Positions 34,301-42,427 of a stretch of DNA of 64,000 nucleotides are shown here, piece by piece. The position numbers were made by a program, and so were the translations under genes. This stretch comes from Streptomyces diacarni (lineage in GTDB: Bacteria; Actinomycetota; Actinomycetes; Streptomycetales; Streptomycetaceae): the NCBI RefSeq assembly GCF_003323715.1, contig NZ_QOIN01000048.1, positions 248,001 through 312,000 on the forward strand, read 5' to 3'. Under the pieces are notes generated by a model, which searched no databases, had not been told where the DNA came from, and was given only the letters and a program-made list of their open reading frames with translations. Every line of letters begins with the position of its first letter. The first letter of the stretch is position 1.

Positions 34301-35273
34301 TGACGCCGGAGAAGTCCTCCATCGTCAGCTTGTTGTTCCTGGCCCGGCGGACGATGTCCTCGTAGGCCTGCCAGAACTCGAAGAAGGTCAGCGTCTCGGC
34401 CTTCTTGATGCCCGCCACGACCAGCTGGCGGTCGCCGTTCGGCTTCACCAGGTCGATGGCCAGACCCAGGTTCACGTGGTCCGGCTTGACCAGGGTGGGC
34501 TTGCCGTCCTTCTCGGTGAACGCGTGGTTCATCGAGGGCATCGCCTTGAGCGCCTGCACCATGGCGTAGCCGATCAGGTGCGTGAACGACACCTTGCCGC
34601 CGCGGGCGCGCTTGAGGTGGTTGTTGATGACGATGCGGTTGTCGAACAGCAGCTTCACCGGCACCGCCCGCACGGACGTGGCCGTGGGCAGCTCCAGGGA
34701 GGCGTTCATGTTCTTGGCCACGGCCGCGGACGGGCCGCGCAGCGCCACGTACTCCGGACCCTCTGCCTGGCCCTCCGCCGCGGCCTTGTCGCCGCCCGCG
34801 GCCTTCGCCGCGCCCGCGGGCCGGGCCGCCGGCTTGGCGGCCGGCTTCGGCTCGGCCGCCTTCTGCGGCTCGGCCTTGCGCTGGGGCGCGGCCGGCGCGG
34901 CGGCCTGCTGCGGCTGCGCAGGCGCCTGCTGCGCCGGTGCGGCCTGCGCGGGGGCGCTCGCGGGCTGGGCGGCCTGCTGAGCCCGCGCCTGCGGTGCCGC
35001 GGAGGACGCCGGGGCAGGCGCGGCCTTCGGGGAGGCGTCCCGTGGGGTGCCCGCGCCATCCGGCGCCGCGGCCCCCTCGGAGGACTCCGGCTGATAGTCA
35101 GCGAAGAAGTCCCACCAGGCTCGGTCTACCGAGTTCGGGTCCTGGAGGTACTGCTGGTAGATCTCGTCGACGAGCCACTCGTTCGGCCCGAACGCCGGAC
35201 CAGGGTCTTTACCCTGTCCGTCCTTCCGTTCCGTAGAGGTGCTCGATGAGCTGTTGGGGGACTGTGACGACAC
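31377..35273 (-). CDS. kgd: Multifunctional 2-oxoglutarate decarboxylase/dehydrogenase E1 with fused succinyltransferase domain
   Basis: The 1,298-residue protein is the actinobacterial Kgd/OdhA fusion of the TCA cycle. Residues 1-50 (NEWLVDEIYQQYLQDP) are the E1o-like docking segment. An Ala/Pro/Gln linker (about 60-170) follows, then an E2-type acyltransferase domain with TYDHRVIQGAASGEFL (about 385, catalytic His). The thiamine-diphosphate E1 domain begins near 430 and contains GDAAFAGQGVVAETLN (about 717) and LPHGYEGQGPDHSSAR. The linker lacks a lipoyl domain, as usual for this family. The GTG start at 35273 is the only reasonable one. It is single-gene, bounded by terminators on both sides. 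Activity in relatives is controlled by the FHA protein GarA, not seen here. Confidence 0.97.
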   Translation of the reverse strand: MSSQSPNSSSSTSTERKDGQGKDPGPAFGPNEWLVDEIYQQYLQDPNSVDRAWWDFFADYQPESSEGAAAPDGAGTPRDASPKAAPAPASSAAPQARAQQAAQPASAPAQAAPAQQAPAQPQQAAAPAAPQRKAEPQKAAEPKPAAKPAARPAGAAKAAGGDKAAAEGQAEGPEYVALRGPSAAVAKNMNASLELPTATSVRAVPVKLLFDNRIVINNHLKRARGGKVSFTHLIGYAMVQALKAMPSMNHAFTEKDGKPTLVKPDHVNLGLAIDLVKPNGDRQLVVAGIKKAETLTFFEFWQAYEDIVRRARNNKLTMEDFSGVTCSLTNPGGIGTVHSVPRLMPGQGLIMGVGAMEYPAEFQGTSQDTLNRLGVSKVMTLTSTYDHRVIQGAASGEFLRKVSQLLLGEDNFYDEIFRALRIPYEPVRWMQDIDASHDDDVTKAARVFDLIHSYRVRGHIMADTDPLEYKQRKHPDLDITEHGLTLWDLEREFAVGGFAGKSMMKLRDILGVLRDSYCRTTGIEYMHIQDPKQRKWIQDRIERQHSKPERDEQLRILRRLNAAEAFETFLQTKYVGQKRFSLEGGESVIPLLDAVIDAAAESRLDETVIGMAHRGRLNVLANIVGKPYAQIFREFEGNLDPKSMHGSGDVKYHLGAEGVFTGLDGEQIKVSLTANPSHLEAVDPVVEGVSRAKQDIIGKGGTDFTVLPIALHGDAAFAGQGVVAETLNMSQLRGYRTGGTIHIVINNQVGYTAPPESARSSMYSTDVARMIEAPVLHVNGDDPEAVVRAARLAFEYRQAFNKDVVIDLICYRRRGHNETDNPSFTQPLMYHLIDKKRSVRKLYTESLIGRGDISLEEAEQALQDFQGQLEKVFTEVRDATSQPAAAEVPVPQAEFPVGLDTAISQEVVKRIAESQVNIPERITVHPRLMPQLQRRAQMVEDGTIDWAMGETLAIGSLLMEGTPVRLSGQDSRRGTFGQRHAVLLDQNSGEDYTPLLYLAEDQARYNVYDSLLSEYAAMGFEYGYSLARPDALVMWEAQFGDFMNGAQTVIDEFISSAEQKWAQTSGVTLLLPHGYEGQGPDHSSARIERFLQLCAQNSMTVAMPTLPSNYFHLLRWQVHNPHHKPLVVFTPKSMLRMKAAASKAEEFTTGGFRPVIGDTLVDSGELDPANVRKVIFCSGKVYYDLDAERTKRGLTDTAIIRLERLYPLPGKEIQTEMARFTNAEKYVWAQEEPANQGAWPFIALNLVDHLDLVIGSEPVPNADRLRRVSRPSSSSPAVGSGKRHAEEQAKLVKDVFDI

Positions 35274-35326
35274 GGCGGCAACCGCCCTCTTCCGCTTCCT
35301 TAGGTGGTGGACAGCGGAAATAAAGG

Positions 35327-35353
35327 CTACGCCTCTCCTGGCGAGAGGCGTAG
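35327..35353 (-). terminator. Intrinsic terminator of the two-component operon, upstream of kgd
   Basis: CTACGCCTCTC (35327-35337) and GAGAGGCGTAG (35343-35353) form an 11-bp stem with a 5-base loop. On the minus strand it is followed by cctttattt, a T-rich tail, matching a factor-independent terminator after the kinase gene. Confidence 0.75.
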
Positions 35354-35531
35354 TCCGGGCGGCCCCTTGGTCACGTACGTCACATTAAGCAGCCGGTTTC
35401 GGGCCAGGACTTGGCGGGAATCACTCACGGTTTTACCTCGCGGGTGGAACCGGTCACCCCACCGGGTGCGTCTCCGGGCGTCCTGGCCACGGGTCGTGGC
35501 GGGTCGGTGGCGGGTCGGCGGGGGGAAAACG

Positions 35532-36818
35532 TCAACCGGGCTGTCCGATCGTTCCCGGAAGAGTGAGCTGGATCCGGCAGCCGCGGGGCGATTCGGCCAC
35601 TCGGATCGACCCGCCGTGCAACTCCACCGCCCAGCGCGCGATGGCCAGCCCCAGACCCGTGCCGCCTCCCGGGCTGATGCCCTGGGCACCCCGTGTGGAC
35701 TCGGTGCTGTGCGTACCGTTGAACCGGTCGAAGACCCGCTGCCGCTCGGCCTCGGGTATGCCGGGCCCCTCGTCCAGCACCTCGACCTCCAGGCTGTCGG
35801 CCGACCCGCCCGCTGCCGCCTCGCCCGGCCTGGCCCGTACCGTGACCCGGCCGTGCTGCGGGCTGTGCTTGACGGCGTTGTCGATCAGATTCGCCACCAC
35901 CTGATGCAGCCGTTCGGGGTCGGCGTAAGCCGTCAGCTCGGGCGGCGAGACGTCCAGATGCAGGTGGACATCCTTACGGGAGTGCCCCGAGCCCTTGCTC
36001 ATGTTGGCCTCCTTCAGCACGCCCGCCAGGTACGGCCACACCTCGAAACGCCGCGAATGCAACGGGACGACACCGCTGTCCAGCCGGGAGAGGTCCAGCA
36101 GGTGAGCCACCAGGCGGCCCAGCCGCTCGGTCTGCGACAGGGCGGTGCGCATCGTCTCCGGATCGGCCTCCGAGACGCCGTCGACGACGTTCTCCAGGAC
36201 GGCCCGCAGCGCCGCGATCGGGGTGCGCAGCTCGTGCGACACGTTCGCGACCAGCTCCTTGCGGTGCTGGTCGACGGCCTCCAGGTCGGCCGCCATCCGG
36301 TTGAAGTTCTCCGCCAGTTCTCCGAACTCGTCCCGCCTCCCGCCGCGCACCCGGCGGGAGTAGTCGCCGTCCGCCATCGCCTTGGCCGCGTCCGTCATCT
36401 CATCCAGCGGCGCCGTCACCGACTGCGCCACGAACTGGGTGATCAGCAGCGAGGCCACGATCGAGATAATGGTGATGACCCGCAGCTCGGTCGCCGACTG
36501 CACCGCGAAGAGCGCCAGCAGTGTGGTGATCACCACGGAGACGATCACCAGCGCGCCGAGCGCCGCCTTGACCGATCTGTACGGGTCCAGGGGGCGCAGA
36601 CCCTCCCACAGCCGGTCCCACCAGTGGGAACCGAGGCGGGCCGCCGCAGAGCGCTTCCAGCGGCTCAGGGAACGGGCCAGCAGCGTCGGCGGCCCGGGAG
36701 GGTCGGGAGGACCGGGAGGGCGGGGAGGCCCCGAAGGACCGGAGCCCGGTGAGCCGGATGAGCCGTGCGAGCTGTGGGGGTCGGAGGGGTCGGAGGGGCT
36801 GGACACCGAAGCGAACAC
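35532..36818 (-). CDS. HAMP-containing sensor histidine kinase
   Basis: The 428-residue kinase has a Pro/Gly/Ser-rich cytoplasmic N-terminus, two adjacent membrane helices (about 85-135: ALGALVIVSVVITTLLALF and TIISIVASLLITQF), a HAMP domain, HisKA with the phospho-acceptor in LVANVSHELRTPI, and HATPase_c (NLIDNAVKHSP, GGGTGLGLAIARW). There is almost no extracytoplasmic loop, so it probably senses membrane or intracellular signals. I set the start at the GTG at 36818, 20 bases after the response regulator stop; a GTG at 36806 is possible. Its cognate partner is the upstream OmpR-type regulator. Confidence 0.9.
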   Translation of the reverse strand: MFASVSSPSDPSDPHSSHGSSGSPGSGPSGPPRPPGPPDPPGPPTLLARSLSRWKRSAAARLGSHWWDRLWEGLRPLDPYRSVKAALGALVIVSVVITTLLALFAVQSATELRVITIISIVASLLITQFVAQSVTAPLDEMTDAAKAMADGDYSRRVRGGRRDEFGELAENFNRMAADLEAVDQHRKELVANVSHELRTPIAALRAVLENVVDGVSEADPETMRTALSQTERLGRLVAHLLDLSRLDSGVVPLHSRRFEVWPYLAGVLKEANMSKGSGHSRKDVHLHLDVSPPELTAYADPERLHQVVANLIDNAVKHSPQHGRVTVRARPGEAAAGGSADSLEVEVLDEGPGIPEAERQRVFDRFNGTHSTESTRGAQGISPGGGTGLGLAIARWAVELHGGSIRVAESPRGCRIQLTLPGTIGQPG

Positions 36819-36838
36819 GCGCGCCGTCCCGCCGCCCG

Positions 36839-37633
36839 TCAGGAGCTCTCCGTCGCGGCGCCCGTCACCGGCGCGGGCGCGCCGTCGGGTCCCGGGGTCT
36901 CCAGTGCGTACCCCACCCCGTGCACCGTGCGGATGCGCTCGGCACCGATCTTGCGCCGCAGGGCCTTGATGTGGCTGTCCACGGTGCGGGTACCGGACGC
37001 GTCGGCCCAGTCCCACACCTCGGCCAGCAGCTGCTCGCGGGAGAGCACGGCGCGCGGGGAGTGCGCCAGGCACACCAGCAGGTCGAACTCCGTCGGCGTC
37101 AGGTGCACGTCCTCGCCGCCGACGCGGACGCGCCGCTGGGCGTGGTCGATCTCCAGTTCGCCGAGCCTGAGTATGCCGTTGCGCGGCGTGCTCGCCGCCT
37201 GCGTCGCCCGCTCGACCCGGCGCAGCAGCACGTGCACCCGCGCCGCGACCTCGCGCATCGAGAACGGCTTGGTCATGTAGTCGTCGGCGCCCACGCCGAG
37301 CCCCACCAGCATGTCCGTCTCGTCGTCCCGCGCGGTCAGCATCAGCACCGGAACCGGACGCTGCGCCTGCACGCGTCGGCAGACCTCCAGGCCGTCGAAG
37401 CCGGGCAGCATCACGTCCAGCACCAGCAGATCGGGCTGCCAGGCCTCGGCGGTGTCGACCGCGGCGGGCCCGTCACCGGCCGTCTGCACCTGGAAGCCCT
37501 CCGCGCGCAGCCGCCGCGCTATCGCGTCGACGATGGTCGGATCGTCCTCCACGACGAGAATGCGTCGCTGAGCACCGGGGGTGGTCGCGGCGACGGCTCC
37601 GCCAGCTGTCTGAGTGGTGTTCTTCTGGTCCAT
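36839..37633 (-). CDS. OmpR/PhoB-family response regulator
   Basis: The 264-residue regulator has a receiver domain (ILVVEDDPTIVDAI; phospho-acceptor Asp in LLVLDVMLPGFDG; Lys in DDYMTKPFSMREV) and a winged-helix effector domain (LTPTEFDLLVCLAHSP, RTVDSHIKALRRKIG, HGVGYAL). It is first in the operon with the kinase. The target genes are unknown. Confidence 0.95.
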   Translation of the reverse strand: MDQKNTTQTAGGAVAATTPGAQRRILVVEDDPTIVDAIARRLRAEGFQVQTAGDGPAAVDTAEAWQPDLLVLDVMLPGFDGLEVCRRVQAQRPVPVLMLTARDDETDMLVGLGVGADDYMTKPFSMREVAARVHVLLRRVERATQAASTPRNGILRLGELEIDHAQRRVRVGGEDVHLTPTEFDLLVCLAHSPRAVLSREQLLAEVWDWADASGTRTVDSHIKALRRKIGAERIRTVHGVGYALETPGPDGAPAPVTGAATESS

Positions 37634-37701
37634 ACGACCCCGCCCTGTGGCTCTTCCGGCTTTCTTGGAACAGCAGCGTAAGGGCCTGCTACACCGCTCG
37701 G

Positions 37702-38415
37702 CTACGCCGGTCGGGCTGCGAAGTGGACCACGTCGGGGACGCCTCGGACGACCGGGATCTCATCCGTCCGAACACGGCAGAACCCCGCATTCGCGAGTGA
37801 TCGTTCGAATGCGGACGAGGGCTGGGCCGACCAGACGGCCAGGACGCCGCCCGGAGTGAGCGCCTCCCGGCAGGCCGCCAGGCCGGTCGGCGAGTAGAGG
37901 GAGGAGTTGTCGTCGGTGACGGTCCACTCCGGGCCGTTGTCGATGTCCAGGCACAGCGCGTCGAACCGCCCGCCGTCGGCCGCCGCCTCGCGCACGTACG
38001 CCACCAGGTCGGCCTCCACCAGCGCGGTCCGCGGATCGGCCAGGGCGTCGGCGGAGAGCCCGAAGAGCGGCCCTGTGCGGTGCCAGTCGAGGATCGCCGG
38101 CTCGCGCTCCACCACGGTGACACCGCCCCAGCGCGGCTCCGCCGCCGCCTCCGCGAGCGAGAAACCGACCCCCAGGCCGCCGATCAGGAGCCGCGGGTTC
38201 TCGCGGGCGTCGAGCTCCTCCAGCGCCGCGCGCACCAGCAGCCGCTCGGAGCGCCCGTCCGAGGTGTCCATCAGGAAGCAGCCGTTGGCGATGATCTCGT
38301 AGTGCGCGCCGCGCTGCCGCAGGACGACCTCGCCCCACGGGCCCTCGCGCCGTTCGAGGGCGACGGGGGTATCGGTGGCCGGGGAGCCCGGGAGAGGGGC
38401 GGCGGAATGCGACAT
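37702..38415 (-). CDS. Spermidine synthase-like methyltransferase-fold protein
   Basis: The 237-residue protein has the polyamine synthase layout: YEIIANGCFLMDTSDGRSER, the nucleotide-binding motif LLIGGLGVGFSLAEA, an acidic residue in VTVVEREPAILDWH, and DALCLDIDNGPEWTV. It is shorter than true SpeE and lacks the canonical N-terminal beta-domain, so aminopropyl transfer is uncertain. Actinobacteria carry many such paralogues of unknown substrate. It is transcribed toward the response regulator gene. Confidence 0.75.
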   Translation of the reverse strand: MSHSAAPLPGSPATDTPVALERREGPWGEVVLRQRGAHYEIIANGCFLMDTSDGRSERLLVRAALEELDARENPRLLIGGLGVGFSLAEAAAEPRWGGVTVVEREPAILDWHRTGPLFGLSADALADPRTALVEADLVAYVREAAADGGRFDALCLDIDNGPEWTVTDDNSSLYSPTGLAACREALTPGGVLAVWSAQPSSAFERSLANAGFCRVRTDEIPVVRGVPDVVHFAARPA

Positions 38416-38460
38416 GAGGGCAGCGTAGGCCGGAACCCCTCAGCTGGTGTCCGCGGTGAT

Positions 38461-38474
38461 CGCTGAGAGCGAAC
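38461..38474 (-). promoter_or_regulatory. ClgR operator match upstream of lon
   Basis: CGC-TGAGA-GCGAAC is the reverse complement of GTTCGC-N5-GCG, the motif recognised by ClgR, the activator of clp and lon genes in Streptomyces. It lies about 85 bases before the lon start codon. Confidence 0.7.
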
Positions 38475-38517
38475 GGTCGCTGGGGGCGCTGGGGGAACAT
38501 CTGGGGCATCAAAAGCA

Positions 38518-38536
38518 TTGAGTGGGTACTACTCAA
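38518..38536. promoter_or_regulatory. HAIR element (HspR operator) upstream of lon
   Basis: TTGAGT-N7-ACTCAA matches the HAIR consensus CTTGAGT-N7-ACTCAAG except for the outermost pair. It lies 22 bases upstream of the lon ATG. HspR repression of lon through such a site is known from Streptomyces lividans. Confidence 0.85.
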
Positions 38537-38558
38537 CTTGCCTGCCTAGGGAGAGATC

Positions 38559-41042
38559 ATGGCTGCTGAGTCTGTTGAATCCACGGAGTCCCAGTCCGCA
38601 CCGCTCGCCCTGCCCGTGCTGCCGATCGATGCCGAGGACGGCGTCGTGCTGCCCGGAATGGTGGTGCCGCTGGAGCTCTCGGACAACGATGTGCGGGCGG
38701 CGGTCGACGCCGCGAAGTCGGCCGCGTCCACGGCGTCCGCTTCCGAGAGCGCGTCGGCCGGGTCCGAGGGGGCGGCCCCGGCGGACAAGCCGCGCGTGCT
38801 GCTCGTCCCGCGGGTCGAGGGCACGTACACCGGCATCGGTGTCGAAGGGCGCGTGGAGCAGACCGGACGTCTCGCCGACGGCGACCCCGGCGCCCTCATC
38901 CGCGCCCTGCGCCGCGTCCGCGTGGGGACGGGCACGAGCGGTCCCGGCGCCGCCCTGTGGGTGCTGGGCACGCCCGTCGCCGAACCAGTGCCGGAACCCC
39001 TGCCGGGACAGGTCGTCGAACAGATGAAGGAATACAAGGCCCTCATCACCGACTGGCTGCGCAAGCGCGGCGCCTGGCAGGTCGTGGACCGGGTACAGCA
39101 GATCGACGACGTCGGCCAGCTCGCCGACAACGCCGGCTACTCCCCGTTCCTGACCACCGAGCAGAAGCTGAAGCTGCTCGAGACCACCGACCCCGTCGAA
39201 CGGCTGCGGCTCGCCACCGCCGCACTCCGCGACCACCTGGCCGAACAGGACGTGGCCGAGTCCATCGCCAAGGACGTCCAGGAGGGCGTCGAGGCGCAGC
39301 AGCGCGAGTTCCTGCTCCGCCGCCAGCTGGAAGCCGTCCGCAAGGAACTGGCCGAGCTCAACGGCGACCCGGAGGGCGAGGGCGAGGACTACCGCGCCCG
39401 CGTCGAGGCCGCCGACCTGCCCGAAGAGGTCAGGAAGGCCGCCCTCAAGGAGGTCGACAAGCTGGAGCGCTCCAGCGACCAGTCGCCCGAGGGAAGCTGG
39501 ATCCGCACCTGGCTGGACACGGTCCTGGAGATGCCGTGGAACGTCCGCACCGAGGACGCCTACGACATCACCGGTGCCCAGGCCGTCCTCGACGCCGATC
39601 ACGCCGGGCTGCAGGACGTCAAGGAACGCATCACCGAGTACCTCGCCGTACGCAAGCGGCGCACCGAGCGCGGCCTCGGTGTCGTCGGCGGGCGGCGCGG
39701 GGGAGCGGTGCTGGCGCTGACGGGTCCCCCCGGCGTCGGCAAGACCTCGCTGGGCGAGTCCGTGGCCCGCGCGATGGGACGGAAGTTCGTCCGCGTGGCG
39801 CTCGGCGGCGTCCGCGACGAGGCCGAGGTCCGCGGTCACCGGCGCACGTACGTCGGTGCCCAGCCGGGACGCGTCGTCCGCGCCATCAAGGAGGCGGGGT
39901 CGATGAACCCGGTCGTCCTGCTGGACGAGGTCGACAAGGTCGGCTCCGACTTCCGCGGCGACCCGGCGGCGGCGCTGCTGGAGGTGCTGGACCCGGCGCA
40001 GAACCACACCTTCCGCGACCACTACCTGGAGGTCGAGCTCGACCTCTCGGACGTCGTCTTCCTGGCCACGGCCAACGTGCTGGAAGCCATCCCGCAGCCC
40101 CTGCTCGACCGCATGGAGGTCGTCGAACTCGACGGCTACACCGAGGACGAGAAGGTCACCATCGCCCGCGACCACCTGCTGCCCCGGCAACTGGAACGCG
40201 CCGGACTCGCCGAGGGCGAGGTCACCCTGGAGGAGCCGGCGCTGCGCAAGCTCGCCGCCGAGTACACCCGCGAGGCGGGCGTGCGCTCCCTGGAGCGGGC
40301 CGTGCAGCGGGTGCTGCGCAAGGTCGCGGCCCGGCAGCAGCTGGGCCAGGCCGAGCTGCCGTACACCGTCGGCGTGGACGAGCTGCGCACCCTCATCGGC
40401 CGCCCCCGGCACACGCCCGAGGCCGCCCAGGACCCGGCCGAGCGGCGCACCGCCGTCCCCGGCGTCGCGACCGGTCTGGCCGTCACCGGCTCAGGTGGTG
40501 ACGTCCTCTTCGTCGAGGCGTCCCTGGCCGACCCCGAGACGGGTGCCTCCGGGCTGACCCTGACCGGACAGCTGGGCGAGGTGATGAAGGAGTCCGCGCA
40601 CATCGCACTCTCCTACCTGCGCTCGCGCGGCGCGGAGCTGGAACTGCCCGTCGGCGACCTCAAGGAACGCGGCATCCACCTGCACGTGCCCGCGGGCGCC
40701 GTCCCCAAGGACGGACCCAGCGCGGGCGTCACCATGACGACGGCCCTCGCCTCGCTGCTGAGCGGACGCCAGGTGCGGCCCGAGGTCGCCATGACGGGAG
40801 AGGTCTCCTTGACGGGCCGGGTGCTGCCCATCGGCGGCGTCAAGCAGAAGCTCCTGGCGGCTCACCGCGCCGGTGTGACCACCGTGATCATCCCCAAACG
40901 GAACGAGCCCGACCTGGACGACGTGCCCGAAGAGGTGCTCGACGGCCTCGACGTCCACCCCGTCTCCGACGTCCGACAGGTCCTGGAGTTGGCCCTGACC
41001 CCCGCCCAGAGCCCCGCCCGGCAGACCCCGGTCGCGGCGTGA
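38559..41042 (+). CDS. lon: ATP-dependent protease Lon
   Basis: The 827-residue protein has an N-terminal LAN domain (LPIDAEDGVVLPGMVVPLEL) with a Ser/Ala-rich insertion (about 50-75), a coiled-coil region, the AAA+ module with Walker A GPPGVGKTS (about residue 388) and Walker B VVLLDEVDK, and the protease domain with the catalytic Ser in KDGPSAG (about 719) and Lys in GGVKQKLLAA (about 762). It degrades misfolded and regulatory proteins in the cytoplasm. The ATG at 38559 follows AGGGAGAG. It is under probable dual heat-shock (HspR) and ClgR control and ends in a strong terminator. Confidence 0.98.
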   Translation: MAAESVESTESQSAPLALPVLPIDAEDGVVLPGMVVPLELSDNDVRAAVDAAKSAASTASASESASAGSEGAAPADKPRVLLVPRVEGTYTGIGVEGRVEQTGRLADGDPGALIRALRRVRVGTGTSGPGAALWVLGTPVAEPVPEPLPGQVVEQMKEYKALITDWLRKRGAWQVVDRVQQIDDVGQLADNAGYSPFLTTEQKLKLLETTDPVERLRLATAALRDHLAEQDVAESIAKDVQEGVEAQQREFLLRRQLEAVRKELAELNGDPEGEGEDYRARVEAADLPEEVRKAALKEVDKLERSSDQSPEGSWIRTWLDTVLEMPWNVRTEDAYDITGAQAVLDADHAGLQDVKERITEYLAVRKRRTERGLGVVGGRRGGAVLALTGPPGVGKTSLGESVARAMGRKFVRVALGGVRDEAEVRGHRRTYVGAQPGRVVRAIKEAGSMNPVVLLDEVDKVGSDFRGDPAAALLEVLDPAQNHTFRDHYLEVELDLSDVVFLATANVLEAIPQPLLDRMEVVELDGYTEDEKVTIARDHLLPRQLERAGLAEGEVTLEEPALRKLAAEYTREAGVRSLERAVQRVLRKVAARQQLGQAELPYTVGVDELRTLIGRPRHTPEAAQDPAERRTAVPGVATGLAVTGSGGDVLFVEASLADPETGASGLTLTGQLGEVMKESAHIALSYLRSRGAELELPVGDLKERGIHLHVPAGAVPKDGPSAGVTMTTALASLLSGRQVRPEVAMTGEVSLTGRVLPIGGVKQKLLAAHRAGVTTVIIPKRNEPDLDDVPEEVLDGLDVHPVSDVRQVLELALTPAQSPARQTPVAA

Positions 41043-41060
41043 CGGACGCGACCGGCACAA

Positions 41061-41092
41061 GAGTGGCCCCCGCCTCCGGGCGGGGGCCACTC
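41061..41092 (+). terminator. Terminator after lon
   Basis: GAGTGGCCCCCGCC (41061-41074), loop tccg and GGCGGGGGCCACTC (41079-41092) form a perfect 14-bp hairpin 18 bases after the stop codon. Confidence 0.9.
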
Positions 41093-41122
41093 ACTGCCAG
41101 TCCCAGGTACGCGAACGGCTCA

Positions 41123-41299
41123 GCTGTTGTCGGCCAACACCTTCAACCGGTCTTCAGTCGTTGTCGGCCAATACCTTCAACCGGTCCATCGACCCGTTGC
41201 TGTGTCGTGTGGGGGATGACCCCCTACGCCCCCAGCCGGGGGAGGCGCGGTCTTCAGTCGTTGTTGGCCAACACCTTCAACCGGTCCATCGACCCGTTG
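41123..41299. repeat. Repeated copies of the 3' end of the lysozyme gene with a hairpin insert
   Basis: The last 46 coding/stop-proximal bases of the lysozyme gene plus flank (41251-41299) recur at 41151-41199 with only two mismatches, and about 30 bases recur again at 41123-41152. Between the two long copies lies a 51-base segment (41200-41250) with two hairpins, GGGGG-N4-CCCCC (41211-41224) and CCCCC-N4-GGGGG (41229-41242), which may act as the lysozyme terminator. Confidence 0.85.
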
Positions 41300-42189
41300 A
41301 AGTAGTTGTGGTCGCCAACGGTCGGGCCGCTGGAGGTGTACTGCCAGAAGGTGTAGAAGCCCCAGCCGGCCGGGAGCGTGCCGGGGGAGGAGGCGTAGCG
41401 GGCGACCCAGAGGGGGTTGGAGTTGCCGAAGGCGCTGCTGTTGCCGGTGCACTGCGTCCACCAGTTGGTGGTGGTGTAGATGACCGCGTCCCGCCCGGTG
41501 CGCGCCTTGTACGTGCTGGTGAAGTCCTTGATCCAGTTCACCATCGCGCTCTTGCTCAGGCCGTAGCAGGTTGCGCCGTACGGGTTGTACTCGATGTCGA
41601 GCACGCCGGGCAGCGTCTTGCCGTCCTTGCTCCAGCCCCCGCCGTTGCCGGCGAAGTAGTTGGCCTGGGTGGCGCCGCTGGAGGTGTTGGGCGTCGCGAA
41701 GTGGTAGGCCCCGCGGATCATGCCCACGTTGTAGGAACCGTTGTACTGCTGCGTGAAGTACGGGTTCTTGTAGCTGGTCGACTCGGTGGCCTTGACGTAG
41801 GCGAAGCGCACACCGCTGTTCCATAGCGTCGACCACGCGACGTTGCCCTGATGGCTGCTGACGTCGACGCCGTGCACCGTCGCGGCCAGACCCGCACGCG
41901 CCCTGTCCGGTGCGGTGCCGTCGGTGTTGTCCGACTCGTGCATCCGCACACCGGCGCCCATCCAGGCGTCACCGCGCTCGGCGGGTGCCTTGGGGTTGCC
42001 GCGCAGTCCTTCCACGTCCGTGGCGGCCTGGTCCGACCTGGCCGCCTTCGTGTCTGCTTCCCCGTCGCCGGGAGCCGCCGACGCCGCGCCCGGAAGAGCC
42101 AAGACGAGCGCGAGCAGGGAGACGAACATCCCGATGACAGCCGCGAGTCCGCGTCTGTGACGGGTCGTACCGGATCTGAAGCTGGGCAT
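41254..42189 (-). CDS. Secreted GH25 lysozyme
   Basis: The 311-residue protein has a signal peptide (basic start, then hydrophobic core SLLALVLALPGAASA, cleavage near residue 38) and an about 65-residue pro-like spacer. The catalytic domain from GVDVSSHQGNVAW is a glycoside hydrolase family 25 muramidase: the DVSSHQ Asp, AYVKATES, DIEYNPYG (Asp/Glu pair) and FWQYTSSG are all present. It would cleave peptidoglycan outside the cell. There is no C-terminal binding domain. The ATG follows GGAGGCAGAG. Its 3' end is repeated downstream. Confidence 0.95.
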   Translation of the reverse strand: MPSFRSGTTRHRRGLAAVIGMFVSLLALVLALPGAASAAPGDGEADTKAARSDQAATDVEGLRGNPKAPAERGDAWMGAGVRMHESDNTDGTAPDRARAGLAATVHGVDVSSHQGNVAWSTLWNSGVRFAYVKATESTSYKNPYFTQQYNGSYNVGMIRGAYHFATPNTSSGATQANYFAGNGGGWSKDGKTLPGVLDIEYNPYGATCYGLSKSAMVNWIKDFTSTYKARTGRDAVIYTTTNWWTQCTGNSSAFGNSNPLWVARYASSPGTLPAGWGFYTFWQYTSSGPTVGDHNYFNGSMDRLKVLANND

Positions 42190-42427
42190 CTCTGCCTCCG
42201 GAGCCTCGGTGGTGGGGGTCTGGTACGTGCGTAGTATTTACCGATGTGGGGGGTTTTACGCTGCGACGCGCGGAGTGACAGTCGCTCCACTGGAGTGGGC
42301 ATGTCATATGTGAAGGTACGCGCGTAGACCGACCGGGCGGAAGATGCCCCACCGTCCGCCGTTGGTCTAATCCTGCGAAATACTGGCGGAGCTGGGACTA
42401 TCGCGCTCGCTGGAGATAAGTTTCTTC

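Noticed and set aside
31329..35249. 1,306-codon open frame on the plus strand opposite kgd
   Set aside because: It is the mirror of the kgd coding frame in high-GC DNA; composition is Arg/Val/Leu/Gly-rich with no motifs.
35370..35400. TGTGACGTACGTGACC as a Crp site for kgd
   Set aside because: Only one half fits the Crp pattern, and the location is beyond the terminator of the upstream operon; too weak to report.
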